Positions 1 to 10,584 of a DNA stretch of 64,000 nucleotides are shown in pieces (the stretch's first letter is position 1; each line of letters opens with the position of its first letter). The position numbers and the translations under genes were made by a program. The stretch comes from Desulfomicrobium macestii (lineage in GTDB: Bacteria; Desulfobacterota; Desulfovibrionia; Desulfovibrionales; Desulfomicrobiaceae). The notes beneath the pieces are model-generated. The model saw nothing but the letters and a program-made list of their open reading frames with translations, did not search any database and was not told the origin of the DNA. The stretch is taken from assembly GCF_014873765.1 (NCBI RefSeq), contig NZ_JADBGG010000007.1:62001-126000 (forward strand), in the 5' to 3' direction.

Positions 1-255
1 GACCAGCGCATCGTGGCTCCAATTCTGGCCGCCCTTGCGCATGAGGACGCGACCATCGTGGTCACCTGCGATCATTTCACCCCCGTCGTCCGCCGGACGC
101 ACACCGAGGATGCCGTGCCCTTCCTGGTCTACAGGACACAGACGCCAAGGACCGACGGACCCGCCGTCTTCAATGAGGACACGGCGCAGGGCGCGGGCCT
201 TTTTCTGAAGGAAGGCCGCGATCTGCTGAACTTCTGCCTGGAACCCGGCGCATGA
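1..255 (+). CDS. Phosphoglycerate mutase, cofactor-independent (ApgM-like), C-terminal fragment
   Basis: The reading frame is open from the left edge, so only the last 84 codons are present. The segment TCDHFTPVVRRTHTEDAVPF matches the C-terminal metal-binding region of archaeal-type 2,3-bisphosphoglycerate-independent phosphoglycerate mutases (alkaline phosphatase superfamily), where the Asp-His pair and the later His bind metal. These enzymes interconvert 2- and 3-phosphoglycerate in glycolysis and gluconeogenesis. The stop codon overlaps the next start (ATGA), suggesting translational coupling to the thioesterase. Assignment rests on this short tail; another alkaline-phosphatase-fold phosphomutase is possible. 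Confidence 0.7.
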   Translation, partial: DQRIVAPILAALAHEDATIVVTCDHFTPVVRRTHTEDAVPFLVYRTQTPRTDGPAVFNEDTAQGAGLFLKEGRDLLNFCLEPGA

Positions 256-665
256 AGGCTGATTTTCCACAGCCTTCGTGCTGGCTCGCCCACCGCGTCT
301 CTTACGGTGAAACCGACGCCATGGGCGTGGTCTATTACGCCAATTATCTGCATCTCTTCGAGCGCGGCCGGGGAGAACTGATCCGGGGCCTTGGTTTCAG
401 CTACGCAACCGTGGAGGAACGCGGCATCTTCCTGCCGGTACGCGACGCCACGTGCCGTTATCTCGCTCCCGCCCGCTACGACGAGATCATCCACATCCGC
501 ACCGGTCTGGCCGGTCAGTCACGGGCCAGCCTGAACTTTGTCTATGAAATCACCAATGCGGACCAGAGCGCGGTCCTGACCCGTGGCTCGACCCAGCATG
601 CGGTGATCAACGCCCAGGGCAGGCCTGTCCGCATTCCGGACTGGCTCTCGGCCCTGTTCGGCTAG
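252..665 (+). CDS. Acyl-CoA thioesterase, YbgC/4-hydroxybenzoyl-CoA thioesterase family
   Basis: A 137-residue single hotdog domain, the usual length for the family. The motif YGETDAMGVVYYANYLHLFE near residues 18-37 carries the catalytic Asp of the 4HBT/YbgC group and the following Tyr-Ala-Asn-Tyr. In other Gram-negatives YbgC hydrolyses short-chain or malonyl-type acyl-CoA thioesters and is linked to the Tol-Pal region; no tol genes are visible here. The start ATG overlaps the upstream stop by four bases. Substrate cannot be told from sequence. Confidence 0.85.
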   Translation: MKADFPQPSCWLAHRVSYGETDAMGVVYYANYLHLFERGRGELIRGLGFSYATVEERGIFLPVRDATCRYLAPARYDEIIHIRTGLAGQSRASLNFVYEITNADQSAVLTRGSTQHAVINAQGRPVRIPDWLSALFG

Positions 666-671
666 CGGCGC

Positions 672-1502
672 ATGGTCGACTGCCACACCCATGTGTTCCC
701 GCCGAAGATTGCGCCCAAGCTTGCCGCGGCCATTGGCCACGAGTTTGGAACACACCCGGCCGGAGACGGCTCGGCAGAGGATCTCCTCAAGCACCTGGAC
801 CGCGCCGGGTTGTCCCATGCTCTGTGCTTCACCGCCGCACTGCGCCCGGACCAGCTGATTCCGGCCAATTCATGGATGCTTTCCCTGCGCCGCGCGCACT
901 CCCGGCTCATTCCCCTCGGCACCGTGCACCCGGACCATCCGTCCTGGGAAACCGAACTGGACCGGCTGGAACGAAACGGCATCCGGGGCCTCAAGATCCA
1001 CCCCGACCTCTGCGGCATCGCGCTGGATTCTCCACGCTGGAATCCTGTCTGGGAAGCCGCGCAAGGGCGGTTCCTGCTCATGATCCACATGGGCCCGATC
1101 AGGGAGAACGGCGCGACCCTGTCCCGCCCCCGCGACCTGGCCGTGATCTTGAAACGCTTCCCCGGCCTTGAGGTCATCGCCGCGCACCTGGGCGGACTTT
1201 ACCTTTGGGAAGAGACTCTCGCCCACCTCGCCGGTCTCGACCTGTACATGGACACGTCCTGCTGCCCAGGGGTGGTTCCCGAACCGGCATTTGCGGCAAT
1301 CCTGAAGCGGCATGATCCCGAACGGATTCTTTTCGGCAGTGATTACCCACTCTTCGCCCCCGATAAGCAGCAGGCAGCCCTGGGCCGACTTTTGACAAAG
1401 ATCGGCATGCCCTCCGAAAAGGTCTTCAGAAACGGCGCAAGCCTGGCAAGAAGACTCCAAACCGGCGGATTTCCAGATCTAGCGCCACCTCCCGGGCATT
1501 GA
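672..1502 (+). CDS. Metal-dependent amidohydrolase (Amidohydro_2 family)
   Basis: A 276-residue TIM-barrel amidohydrolase. The N-terminal CHTH (residues 4-7) is the first metal-binding pair, GLKIHPD near residue 112 is the barrel segment with another His, HLGG near 173 and GSDYP near 242 complete the metal and catalytic set (last Asp). The family includes decarboxylases and lactone or amide hydrolases. The gene starts six bases after the thioesterase stop, so the two are probably co-transcribed. Substrate unknown. Confidence 0.75.
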   Translation: MVDCHTHVFPPKIAPKLAAAIGHEFGTHPAGDGSAEDLLKHLDRAGLSHALCFTAALRPDQLIPANSWMLSLRRAHSRLIPLGTVHPDHPSWETELDRLERNGIRGLKIHPDLCGIALDSPRWNPVWEAAQGRFLLMIHMGPIRENGATLSRPRDLAVILKRFPGLEVIAAHLGGLYLWEETLAHLAGLDLYMDTSCCPGVVPEPAFAAILKRHDPERILFGSDYPLFAPDKQQAALGRLLTKIGMPSEKVFRNGASLARRLQTGGFPDLAPPPGH

Positions 1503-1581
1503 CTTTTCTTGACGATAGGTCCAATTTCCAATACCCGAATTTGTTTGTTTGACGCTATCATTCCCGAAACGGAGACTTTCC

Positions 1582-3090
<1,509 letters not shown>

Positions 3091-3142
3091 ATCCGACCTG
3101 GCCTGGGCGCGGTGTGGCACCGGTCTTTCAGAGCGAGAACCC

Positions 3143-4372
3143 ATGCACTTTGAATTGTTCGTTTCCCTGCGGTATCTCCTGGCCCGGCGCAAGCAGGCCT
3201 TCATTTCCGTCATCTCGCTCATCTCCGTGCTGGGCGTGGCCATTGGCGTGGCCTCACTGATCGTGGTCCTCGGGGTCATGAACGGCTTCAGCGACAACCT
3301 GCGCGACAAGATTCTGGGCATCAACTCCCACCTCATCCTCGGCTCGGTCAAACAGACCATCGGCGATTATGATCGTCTGGTGCAAAAAAGCCTGAAGGTC
3401 GAGGGCGTCGTCGCCGCCACGCCATTCATCTACTACGAAGTCATGCTCTCCACTCCCTCGGGGGTCAAAGGCGTCGTGCTGCGTGGCGTGGACCCGCAAA
3501 GCGCCGGGACGGTCCTGACCGTCGAAAAGGATCTGATCAGCGGCAGCCTCGCGGATTTGGGCAACACGGGCGACATCCCGGGCATCGTCATCGGCAAGGA
3601 ACTGGCTTCACGGCTGGGCCTGACCATCGGCAGCAGGGTAAGTCTGCTTGCGCCGAGCGGAAAGAAATCGGCCGCCGGATTTTCTCCGAAGATCGTTTTC
3701 TTCAACGTGGTCGGCATCTTCAGTTCCGGCATGTTCGAATACGACTCGTCGCTGGCTTTCGTGTCCATCCCCGAGGCACAGAGAATCCTGGGCTTTGACG
3801 GAGATTTCGTGACCGGGATCGAATACAAGGTTTCGGACATAGACGGCGTGCAGAAAATCGGCGAAGCGCTGGTCCGCGCGCTGGGCGGATTTCCCCTTTA
3901 TTCGCGCAACTGGATAGAGATGAACCAGAACCTCTTTGCGGCGCTGAAGCTTGAAAAGACGGCCATGGCGGTCATCCTGATCATGATCGTGCTGGTCGGC
4001 TCCTTTTCCATCATCACCACCCTGGTCATGATGGTCATGGAGAAGACCAAGGACATCGCCGTGCTCATGGCTCTTGGTGCGACGCCCCCCCAGATCCGCA
4101 ACATCTTCATCCTGCAGGGCTCGCTCATAGGTGCCGTAGGGACGAGCATCGGATTCGGGCTGGGACTTGCCATTTGCTCCCTGCTCCAGAAGTACCAGTT
4201 CATCAAACTTCCCGCGGATGTCTATTATCTGGACCATCTGCCCGTGAAAATAGAATTTCTCGACATGTCCCTCATCGCCGTCGCGGCCATGGCGCTATGC
4301 TTCCTGGCCACGTTGTACCCGGCCAGGCAGGCCGCGAAAATGCATCCGACAGAGGCGCTGCGCTATGAGTGA
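3143..4372 (+). CDS. lolC: Lipoprotein-releasing ABC transporter permease LolC/LolE
   Basis: A 409-residue inner-membrane permease of the MacB/FtsX family. One membrane segment lies near residues 20-45, followed by a large periplasmic domain, then three C-terminal segments near 270-300, 320-345 and 370-395. With LolD it extracts mature lipoproteins from the inner membrane and passes them to LolA. Only one permease gene is present, so the complex is probably a homodimer (LolF-like arrangement). It overlaps lolD by eight bases. Confidence 0.9.
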   Translation: MHFELFVSLRYLLARRKQAFISVISLISVLGVAIGVASLIVVLGVMNGFSDNLRDKILGINSHLILGSVKQTIGDYDRLVQKSLKVEGVVAATPFIYYEVMLSTPSGVKGVVLRGVDPQSAGTVLTVEKDLISGSLADLGNTGDIPGIVIGKELASRLGLTIGSRVSLLAPSGKKSAAGFSPKIVFFNVVGIFSSGMFEYDSSLAFVSIPEAQRILGFDGDFVTGIEYKVSDIDGVQKIGEALVRALGGFPLYSRNWIEMNQNLFAALKLEKTAMAVILIMIVLVGSFSIITTLVMMVMEKTKDIAVLMALGATPPQIRNIFILQGSLIGAVGTSIGFGLGLAICSLLQKYQFIKLPADVYYLDHLPVKIEFLDMSLIAVAAMALCFLATLYPARQAAKMHPTEALRYE

Positions 4373-5042
4373 AGTCTACCGCCTGCAAGGCGTCGGCAAG
4401 GCCTATGAACAGGGCGAGGAAACCATCACAGTCCTTTCCGGCGTCGACCTCACCGTGCTCGGCGGAGACTCCCTGGCCATCGTCGGCGCCTCGGGATCGG
4501 GCAAGAGCACGCTGCTGCAGCTCATGGGCACGCTTGACGTGCCATCGAGCGGCTCCATCCTTTTCAACGGGGCGGACATCTCAACCCTTGGCTGGAAAGA
4601 ACGGGCCCGTATCCGCAACAGGAACATGGGCTTTGTTTTCCAGTTCCACCATCTGCTTCCCGAATTCTCGACTCGCGAAAACGTGGCCATGCCGGGCATC
4701 ATCGGCGGCATGGCCAGAAGCCTGGCCCTTGAAAAGGCCGATGCGGCTTTGTCCCGGGTGGGGCTTGCGCATCGACGCCATCACAGGGTAACCACCCTGT
4801 CCGGGGGAGAGAGACAAAGGGCGGCCATTGCCCGGGCCATTCTGCTTGAACCCGCCGTGGTGCTTGCCGACGAACCTACCGGGAACCTTGATGAACGGAC
4901 AGGCCGGGAAGTCAATGATCTTTTATTGCATCTGAACAAGGATCAGGGAGTCACCCTGGTCATCGTTACCCACAATGCTGAACTTGCCCAATGCATGCAC
5001 CGCACATTGGAGCTGCGTTCCGGAGAATTGTATGAAGCGTAA
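4365..5042 (+). CDS. lolD: Lipoprotein-releasing ABC transporter ATPase LolD
   Basis: A 225-residue ABC ATPase. Walker A GASGSGKST is at residues 41-49, the Q-loop region FVFQFHHLLPEF near 85-96, the signature LSGGERQRAAIARA near 144 and Walker B VVLADEPTGNLDE follows. FQFHHLLPEF is characteristic of the LolD/MacB subgroup. It powers the partner permease encoded immediately upstream. The last 11 bases overlap the start of bamA, so lipoprotein export and outer-membrane assembly genes are translationally coupled. Confidence 0.95.
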   Translation: MSEVYRLQGVGKAYEQGEETITVLSGVDLTVLGGDSLAIVGASGSGKSTLLQLMGTLDVPSSGSILFNGADISTLGWKERARIRNRNMGFVFQFHHLLPEFSTRENVAMPGIIGGMARSLALEKADAALSRVGLAHRRHHRVTTLSGGERQRAAIARAILLEPAVVLADEPTGNLDERTGREVNDLLLHLNKDQGVTLVIVTHNAELAQCMHRTLELRSGELYEA

Positions 5043-7719
5043 TGCCCTCCTGTGTCTGATCGTCATCCTGAGTCTCTTCTGTACCCTCCCCGGGTTTGCT
5101 GAACCGACGAAAAAGGTCATCGTACTTCCGTTTGCCGTGAATGCGGCACCGGAGCTGGCCTACCTGGAGGAGAGCCTGCCCAAGCTGCTTCAGGATCGCC
5201 TGACGGCCCTGGGCCTGGAAGTGATTCCGCAAGAGGAAACCACGCGTCTCCTTCAGGAACAGCAGGTCGAGTACCTGGATCTTGGAGTCGCCAGGGACAT
5301 GGCGCTGCTCTCCGGCGCGGCTTACGCCGTCTACGGCAGCTTCAGCCAGGTCGGCGAGACCATCAGCATCGACACCAGGCTTGTGGAAGCCTACGGCGTC
5401 CGTGAGCCGAAACCGTTTTTCGTGGTCAAGGAGGGTGTGATCAACATCCTGCCGGCCATTGAAGACACGGCGGCCAAAATCCAGACCGGCGTGCAGCAAA
5501 AAGACAGGATCGCTTCCATCGATGTACGCGGGAACGAAATCCTCGACGACGACGTGGTCCTGATGCGGCTCAGAATCCAGCCCGGTGACGTCTACGACCC
5601 CAAGGCCGTCAACACTGAACTCAAGAGCCTCTACGAACTTGGATATTTCGACGACATCGCCATCGCGCTGGAAGACACGGCCGAAGGCAAGCGCCTGATC
5701 ATAACCGTCAAGGAAAAACCGCTCATCTCGGCCATCAGCGTCGAGGGTGCGGAAGAGCTTGACGCCGACGACCTGCTGGCCACCATCGCCACCAAGACCG
5801 GCGCGGTGCTCAACCCCCGGGTCCTGGCTGACGACATGGGCAAGATACGCGAACTGTACCGTAAGGACGGCTTCTACAACGCCGAGATCGACTACACCTT
5901 GACCCAGGCCGACGCCAAGCGCGCACGGCTCAACATCCTCGTCAAGGAAGGCAAGAAGCTCTACGTGACGGACATCGTCATTCAGGGCGCCAAGCAACTC
6001 GATCCTTCCGACCTCAAGGACGAACTGGCCTTGACCGAACGCGGCATGCTTTCCTGGATGACAGGGACGGGCGTGCTGCGCGAGGAAATCCTGGACCGCG
6101 ACGCGGCGGCCCTGGAAGCCTATTACGGCAACCGCGGTTTCCTGAACGCCAAGGTGGGGCAGCCCGAAGTCACTTACCTGGACGACGGCATCACCGTCAC
6201 ATTCCAGGTCGAGGAAGGCGAGCGCTACACGGTGGCTTCCGTCAAGTATGAAGGGGAAATGATCGCCACCCCTGAAGACCTGAACAGCGTCATCGCCCTG
6301 GACGATCTGGCCGCCGAAAATGAATTTTTTGACCGCTCGGTTCTGCGCTCCGACCTGCAGAAGCTCGTGGAACACTACTCCAACTTCGGATACGCCTTCG
6401 CCGAAGCTGACGTAAACATGGCCCGCAACGAAGAAGAGAAGAAGCTGGACATCACTTACCTGTTGTCCAAGGGCAACAAGATATCCATCAACCGCGTCCT
6501 GATCGAGGGCAACACCAAGACCAGGGACAATGTCATCCGCCGCGAGATGCGTCTCGTCGACGGCGACCTCTTTGACGGATCACTGCTGCGCAGGTCCAAT
6601 GCCCGCCTCAACAGGCTCGACTTCTTCGAGACCGTGGAGATCACCCCGGAACCCACGGCCAATCCCAGCGCCCTCAACCTGCGCGTCAAGGTCAAGGAGA
6701 AACCCACAGGGCAGTTTTCCGCGGGCGTAGGCTATTCCAGCTATTCGCAGGTGTTCTTCTCGGGTCAGGTGCTGGAGCGCAATCTCTTCGGCATGGGTTA
6801 CCAACTTGGTTTCAAGGGAACCATCAGCGCAAAGTCTGCCGATTACACCGCCACGTTCTGGAACCCCCATTACGACGACACGGACCTTGGCGTCGGCATG
6901 AGCCTCTACAACACGATGAACGAGTACTCCGATTACGACAAGCAGGCCATGGGAGCCAGGCTGCTCTTCGGATACCCGCTCGGGGAATACACCAACCTGT
7001 CCTGGAACTACCGACTTGAGCGCTACACCATCGAAAACGTCGACGATGACGCCGACAAGGTCATTAAAGACATCGAAGGGCAGAACTGGGCCAGTGCGCT
7101 GTTCGCATCCATCAAGCGCGACACGACCGACAGGCGCATCAATCCCTCCAAGGGCGTCACCCACCAATTTTCCGTGGAATACGCCGGCGGCCTGATTGGA
7201 GGCGATGACGATTTCGTCAAATACATTGCCGACGCCAATCACTATTTTCCGATCTTCCTGGAAACCATCATCCACCTGCATGCACAGGCCGGATACGTGA
7301 TGCAGAACGGCAGCGACCGCATTCCGCCCTTCGAGCGTTTCTACCTTGGAGGCATGAATTCGGTACGCGGCTACAAGGAACGCACCATCTCCCCCGTCTA
7401 TGACCAAAAGGAAGGGCAGGACGGCTATGATGAAGGTGATGAGAAAGGCGGAAACAAGAGTTTCTTCTTCAACGCGGAATATCTGGTGCCACTGCACAAG
7501 GAGATGGGCATCGTGGGGCTGGTCTTCTTTGATGCCGGAAAAACGTGGGACGATGACGAATCCATTGACATGGATCTCTACAAGAGCGTCGGTGCCGGCG
7601 TGCGCTGGTACTCGCCTCTGGGACCGTTGCGTCTGGAGTATGGATATCCTCTGGACACGGTCGAAGTTGATGATGATAAAAAGGGTCGCTTTGAATTTTC
7701 CGTTGGACAGTTCTTTTAA
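5032..7719 (+). CDS. bamA: Outer membrane assembly factor BamA with extra N-terminal domain
   Basis: An 895-residue Omp85 protein, longer than E. coli BamA (810). A signal peptide ending at GFA-EP is followed by about 140 residues starting KKVIVLPFAVNAAP that resemble TolB-N/FlgO-like domains, then five POTRA repeats (about 160 to 585) and the 16-stranded barrel with the lid-loop motif SVRGYKER. The final aromatic residues (SVGQFF) form the beta-signal. I chose ATG 5032, preceded by CGGAGA, because it starts a clean signal peptide. It inserts beta-barrel proteins into the outer membrane; skp and lipid A genes follow. Confidence 0.95.
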   Translation: MKRNALLCLIVILSLFCTLPGFAEPTKKVIVLPFAVNAAPELAYLEESLPKLLQDRLTALGLEVIPQEETTRLLQEQQVEYLDLGVARDMALLSGAAYAVYGSFSQVGETISIDTRLVEAYGVREPKPFFVVKEGVINILPAIEDTAAKIQTGVQQKDRIASIDVRGNEILDDDVVLMRLRIQPGDVYDPKAVNTELKSLYELGYFDDIAIALEDTAEGKRLIITVKEKPLISAISVEGAEELDADDLLATIATKTGAVLNPRVLADDMGKIRELYRKDGFYNAEIDYTLTQADAKRARLNILVKEGKKLYVTDIVIQGAKQLDPSDLKDELALTERGMLSWMTGTGVLREEILDRDAAALEAYYGNRGFLNAKVGQPEVTYLDDGITVTFQVEEGERYTVASVKYEGEMIATPEDLNSVIALDDLAAENEFFDRSVLRSDLQKLVEHYSNFGYAFAEADVNMARNEEEKKLDITYLLSKGNKISINRVLIEGNTKTRDNVIRREMRLVDGDLFDGSLLRRSNARLNRLDFFETVEITPEPTANPSALNLRVKVKEKPTGQFSAGVGYSSYSQVFFSGQVLERNLFGMGYQLGFKGTISAKSADYTATFWNPHYDDTDLGVGMSLYNTMNEYSDYDKQAMGARLLFGYPLGEYTNLSWNYRLERYTIENVDDDADKVIKDIEGQNWASALFASIKRDTTDRRINPSKGVTHQFSVEYAGGLIGGDDDFVKYIADANHYFPIFLETIIHLHAQAGYVMQNGSDRIPPFERFYLGGMNSVRGYKERTISPVYDQKEGQDGYDEGDEKGGNKSFFFNAEYLVPLHKEMGIVGLVFFDAGKTWDDDESIDMDLYKSVGAGVRWYSPLGPLRLEYGYPLDTVEVDDDKKGRFEFSVGQFF

Positions 7720-7758
7720 CATCAAGTCAAATTACACATTATTGGTGAGGAGTTTTAC

Positions 7759-8274
7759 ATGCGTGCATTTACCCTGACAATTTTTCTCGTATTTTGCATG
7801 GCCCTGACGGCTGGAGCGGAAACCAAAATCGGTTTTATCGATATGAAGGCGGTCATCGCCAAGTCCGAGCCCGGTTCCAAGGCCATGGAGCAGCTCAAGT
7901 CCCAATTCAAGGACATGAAGGACAATCTCGACACCCAGAAAAAGGCCCTGGATACACTGAAGGACGAACTTCAGAAACAGTCCATGATGCTCAGCCAGGA
8001 AGCCAAAATGGACAAGGAAACCCAGTACAAGCGCAAAGTGCGCGACTTCCAGGACATGGGCCAAAGCTACCAGCGCAAGCTGCAGCAGGCCGAGCAGAGC
8101 CTCTCAAAGCCCATCATCGACAAGCTCCTTGAAGTCATTGAGAGCTACGGAAAGAAAAACGGATACACGGCCATTTTCGACAAGCAGGCCAGTGGAGTGA
8201 TTTACGGGCAGGACAGCGTTGACCTCACAAATGCCATCCTGGCGGAACTCAACAAAGCCATGCGCGGCAAATAA
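7759..8274 (+). CDS. skp: Periplasmic chaperone Skp/OmpH family
   Basis: A 171-residue protein with a signal peptide (cleavage likely after AGA, near residue 21), then the typical start [14 protein letters not shown] and a long charged coiled coil (about residues 45-125), the tentacles of the trimeric jellyfish chaperone. Skp holds unfolded outer-membrane proteins in the periplasm for BamA. A GAGGAG ribosome site is just upstream. Position between bamA and lpxD matches the arrangement common in Proteobacteria. Confidence 0.93.
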   Translation: MRAFTLTIFLVFCMALTAGAETKIGFIDMKAVIAKSEPGSKAMEQLKSQFKDMKDNLDTQKKALDTLKDELQKQSMMLSQEAKMDKETQYKRKVRDFQDMGQSYQRKLQQAEQSLSKPIIDKLLEVIESYGKKNGYTAIFDKQASGVIYGQDSVDLTNAILAELNKAMRGK

Positions 8275-8285
8275 CAGGGCCCGCA

Positions 8286-9317
8286 ATGCTTCTTTCCGAA
8301 ATCGCATCCCGTCTGGGTATATCCTTAAAGGGCAGTGACATGGAGATCTCCGGGGTCAACACCCTGGCCGAGGCTTCAGAATCCGAACTGTCCTTTCTGG
8401 CCAATCCCAAATACGCGCCGCAGCTCGAAACGACCGGCGCAGGTGCAGTCCTCGTCAGCGCTGATCAGGCCCCGGATTCCAAATCCTGCCTGATCAGCGC
8501 CAATCCGTATCTTGATTTTGCGCGCGCCGTTCAGCTTTTTGCCAAGCCGCAGGGCTCTTTTGAAGGCATGAGCCCCCTGGCCTTTGTGCATGAAGATGCA
8601 AGCATTGACCCAAGTGCCGCCATCGCCCCTTTTGTTTTCATCGGCAGAGGGGCAAGGGTCGGCGCGAGGGTTCGCGTATTCAGCGGCTCGTACATCGGCG
8701 AAGACTGCGTGGTCGACGAAGACGCCATAATCTATCCCAACTGCTCGCTCATGGCCGGCACGCTGGTCGGAAAACGTGTCATTCTGCATGCCGGAACGGT
8801 TCTGGGCAGCGACGGATTCGGATTCGCCCAGGCGGCCTCGGGGATGACCAAATTTCCCCAGATTGGCCGTACCGTGATCGAGGACGATGTGGAAATCGGG
8901 GCAAACACGACCATAGATCGTGCTGCCCTGGGAGAAACCCGTGTGGGGCAAGGGACCAAGATCGACAATCTGGTTCAGCTTGGCCACAATGTACGGGTCG
9001 GACGAAACTGTATCATCGTGTCGCAAGTCGGCATCGCAGGATCGACCACCCTGGGCAACGGGGTGGTTCTGGCCGGGCAGGTCGGTGTCGCCGGCCACAT
9101 CAATCTTGGCGACGGATGCCGAATCGGCGCCAAATCCGGAGTGGGCAAGGATGTACCGCCGGGCCAGGACCTGAGCGGCATTCCGGTCATGTCCCACGGA
9201 TCATTCCTTCGGACCTCGGCCATCATGCCCAAGCTGCCGGAAATGAAGCGACGGCTTGGCAAACTTGAAAAGGAACTGGCCGCACTCCGGGAAGAACTTG
9301 CGAACAAAGGAAAATGA
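8286..9317 (+). CDS. lpxD: UDP-3-O-(3-hydroxyacyl)glucosamine N-acyltransferase LpxD
   Basis: A 343-residue enzyme of the third lipid A step, transferring a hydroxyacyl chain from ACP to the 2-amino group of UDP-3-O-acyl-glucosamine. An N-terminal uridine-binding domain (1-100) precedes a left-handed beta helix of hexapeptide repeats (about 105-300). The segment [10 protein letters not shown] near 236-245 carries the catalytic His, and the C-terminal helix binds ACP. It starts 11 bases after skp. Confidence 0.95.
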   Translation: MLLSEIASRLGISLKGSDMEISGVNTLAEASESELSFLANPKYAPQLETTGAGAVLVSADQAPDSKSCLISANPYLDFARAVQLFAKPQGSFEGMSPLAFVHEDASIDPSAAIAPFVFIGRGARVGARVRVFSGSYIGEDCVVDEDAIIYPNCSLMAGTLVGKRVILHAGTVLGSDGFGFAQAASGMTKFPQIGRTVIEDDVEIGANTTIDRAALGETRVGQGTKIDNLVQLGHNVRVGRNCIIVSQVGIAGSTTLGNGVVLAGQVGVAGHINLGDGCRIGAKSGVGKDVPPGQDLSGIPVMSHGSFLRTSAIMPKLPEMKRRLGKLEKELAALREELANKGK

Positions 9318-9318
9318 T

Positions 9319-9786
9319 ATGATCAACAAACCTGAGAATGGCGAAATCGTAAGCCGTGACATTTTGGATCTGCTTCCACATCGCTATCCTTTCCTGCTGG
9401 TTGACCGGGTGCTCTCCTTCGAGCCCATGAAATCTGTGCACGCCATCAAAAGCGTATCCATCAACGAACCTTTTTTTCAGGGTCACTTCCCGTCCTATCC
9501 GGTCATGCCCGGAGTGCTCATTCTTGAAGCACTGGCCCAGGCTGGTGGAATAATGGTCATAAAGAGTCTTCCTCCGGCGGACACCGTGGGCAAGATTTTT
9601 CTGTTCACCGGAATGGAGAAAGTTCGCTTCCGCCGCCCCGTGTTTCCCGGTGACCAGCTGCACCTGCACGTCACCTACGAACGTCACAAGATGAGCATGT
9701 GGAAAACCAACGGCAAGGCCATGGTCGACGGAAAGGTCGTGGCTGAAGGCATCCTGACCGCTTCCGTGGTTCCGAGGGAGGACTGA
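9319..9786 (+). CDS. fabZ: 3-hydroxyacyl-ACP dehydratase FabZ
   Basis: A 155-residue hotdog-fold dehydratase of type II fatty acid synthesis. The motif LLPHRYPFLLVDRV and the segment GHFPSYPVMPGVLILEALAQ include the catalytic His and Glu. I start at ATG 9319, two bases after the lpxD stop, with AAAGGA about eight bases upstream. The product supplies unsaturated acyl-ACP and competes with LpxA for 3-hydroxyacyl-ACP, which explains the shared operon. Its stop overlaps lpxA by one base. Confidence 0.96.
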   Translation: MINKPENGEIVSRDILDLLPHRYPFLLVDRVLSFEPMKSVHAIKSVSINEPFFQGHFPSYPVMPGVLILEALAQAGGIMVIKSLPPADTVGKIFLFTGMEKVRFRRPVFPGDQLHLHVTYERHKMSMWKTNGKAMVDGKVVAEGILTASVVPRED

Positions 9787-10577
9787 TGCAAACAAACATA
9801 CACCCTTCAGCGGTAGTTCATCCGGATGCGTACCTTGGCACCGGTGTCACGGTCGGCCCTTTTGCAGTTATCGAAGACGGGGTTCACATCGGTGACGAGA
9901 CAGTCATCGACGCCGGAGCCCAGATCAAGCGCTTTACTACCCTGGGCACGAAAAATCATGTCCATTCCATGGCCTGCGTCGGCGGTGAGCCACAGGATCT
10001 CAAATTCGGCGGAGAAGAGAGCAGGCTCGTCATCGGGGACCGCAACAGAATCCGCGAATTTTCAACCATCCACCGTGGCACGGAAGGTGGCGGCGGAATA
10101 ACCCAGGTCGGGTCGGACAACCTGATGATGGCCTACTCCCACATCGCGCACGACTGCGTGGTTGGTGACAACAACGTCCTGGCCAACGCCGCGACCCTTG
10201 CCGGTCATGTCGTCGTAGGCAATGAAGTGGTCGTGGGCGGCCTTTCGGCCGTGCACCAGTTCGTGAACATCGGTGACTTCGCATTCATCGGCGGGAAAAC
10301 CGGTGTCGCCCAGGATGTGCCGCCCTTCATGCTGGCCGTTGGCGAGCGCGCCACATTGCGCGGACTCAACCTCATCGGTTTGCGCAGGCACGGGTTTTCC
10401 TCCGAGGAGATTCACGCCTTGAAGTCCGCATACAAGCTGATCTGGCGGTCCAACCAGGAACGCAACGAAGTCATGCAGCAGGTCGAGACGGAGCTTGGCA
10501 ACTTCTCCCAGGTCATGAAGCTCCTCGACTTCATCCGCAGCAGCAAACGAGGCACGATAACGCCTGAACGCATCTAG
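9786..10577 (+). CDS. lpxA: UDP-N-acetylglucosamine O-acyltransferase LpxA
   Basis: A 263-residue enzyme of the first lipid A step, moving a 3-hydroxyacyl chain from ACP to UDP-GlcNAc. Hexapeptide repeats (IHPSAVVHPDAYLGTGVTVG onward) form the left-handed helix to about residue 190. The active-site His lies in MAYSHIAHDCVVG, near residues 116-128. A C-terminal helical domain ends the protein. Length and order (fabZ-lpxA-lpxI) are typical. Confidence 0.96.
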   Translation: MQTNIHPSAVVHPDAYLGTGVTVGPFAVIEDGVHIGDETVIDAGAQIKRFTTLGTKNHVHSMACVGGEPQDLKFGGEESRLVIGDRNRIREFSTIHRGTEGGGGITQVGSDNLMMAYSHIAHDCVVGDNNVLANAATLAGHVVVGNEVVVGGLSAVHQFVNIGDFAFIGGKTGVAQDVPPFMLAVGERATLRGLNLIGLRRHGFSSEEIHALKSAYKLIWRSNQERNEVMQQVETELGNFSQVMKLLDFIRSSKRGTITPERI

Positions 10578-10584
10578 ACAGGCC

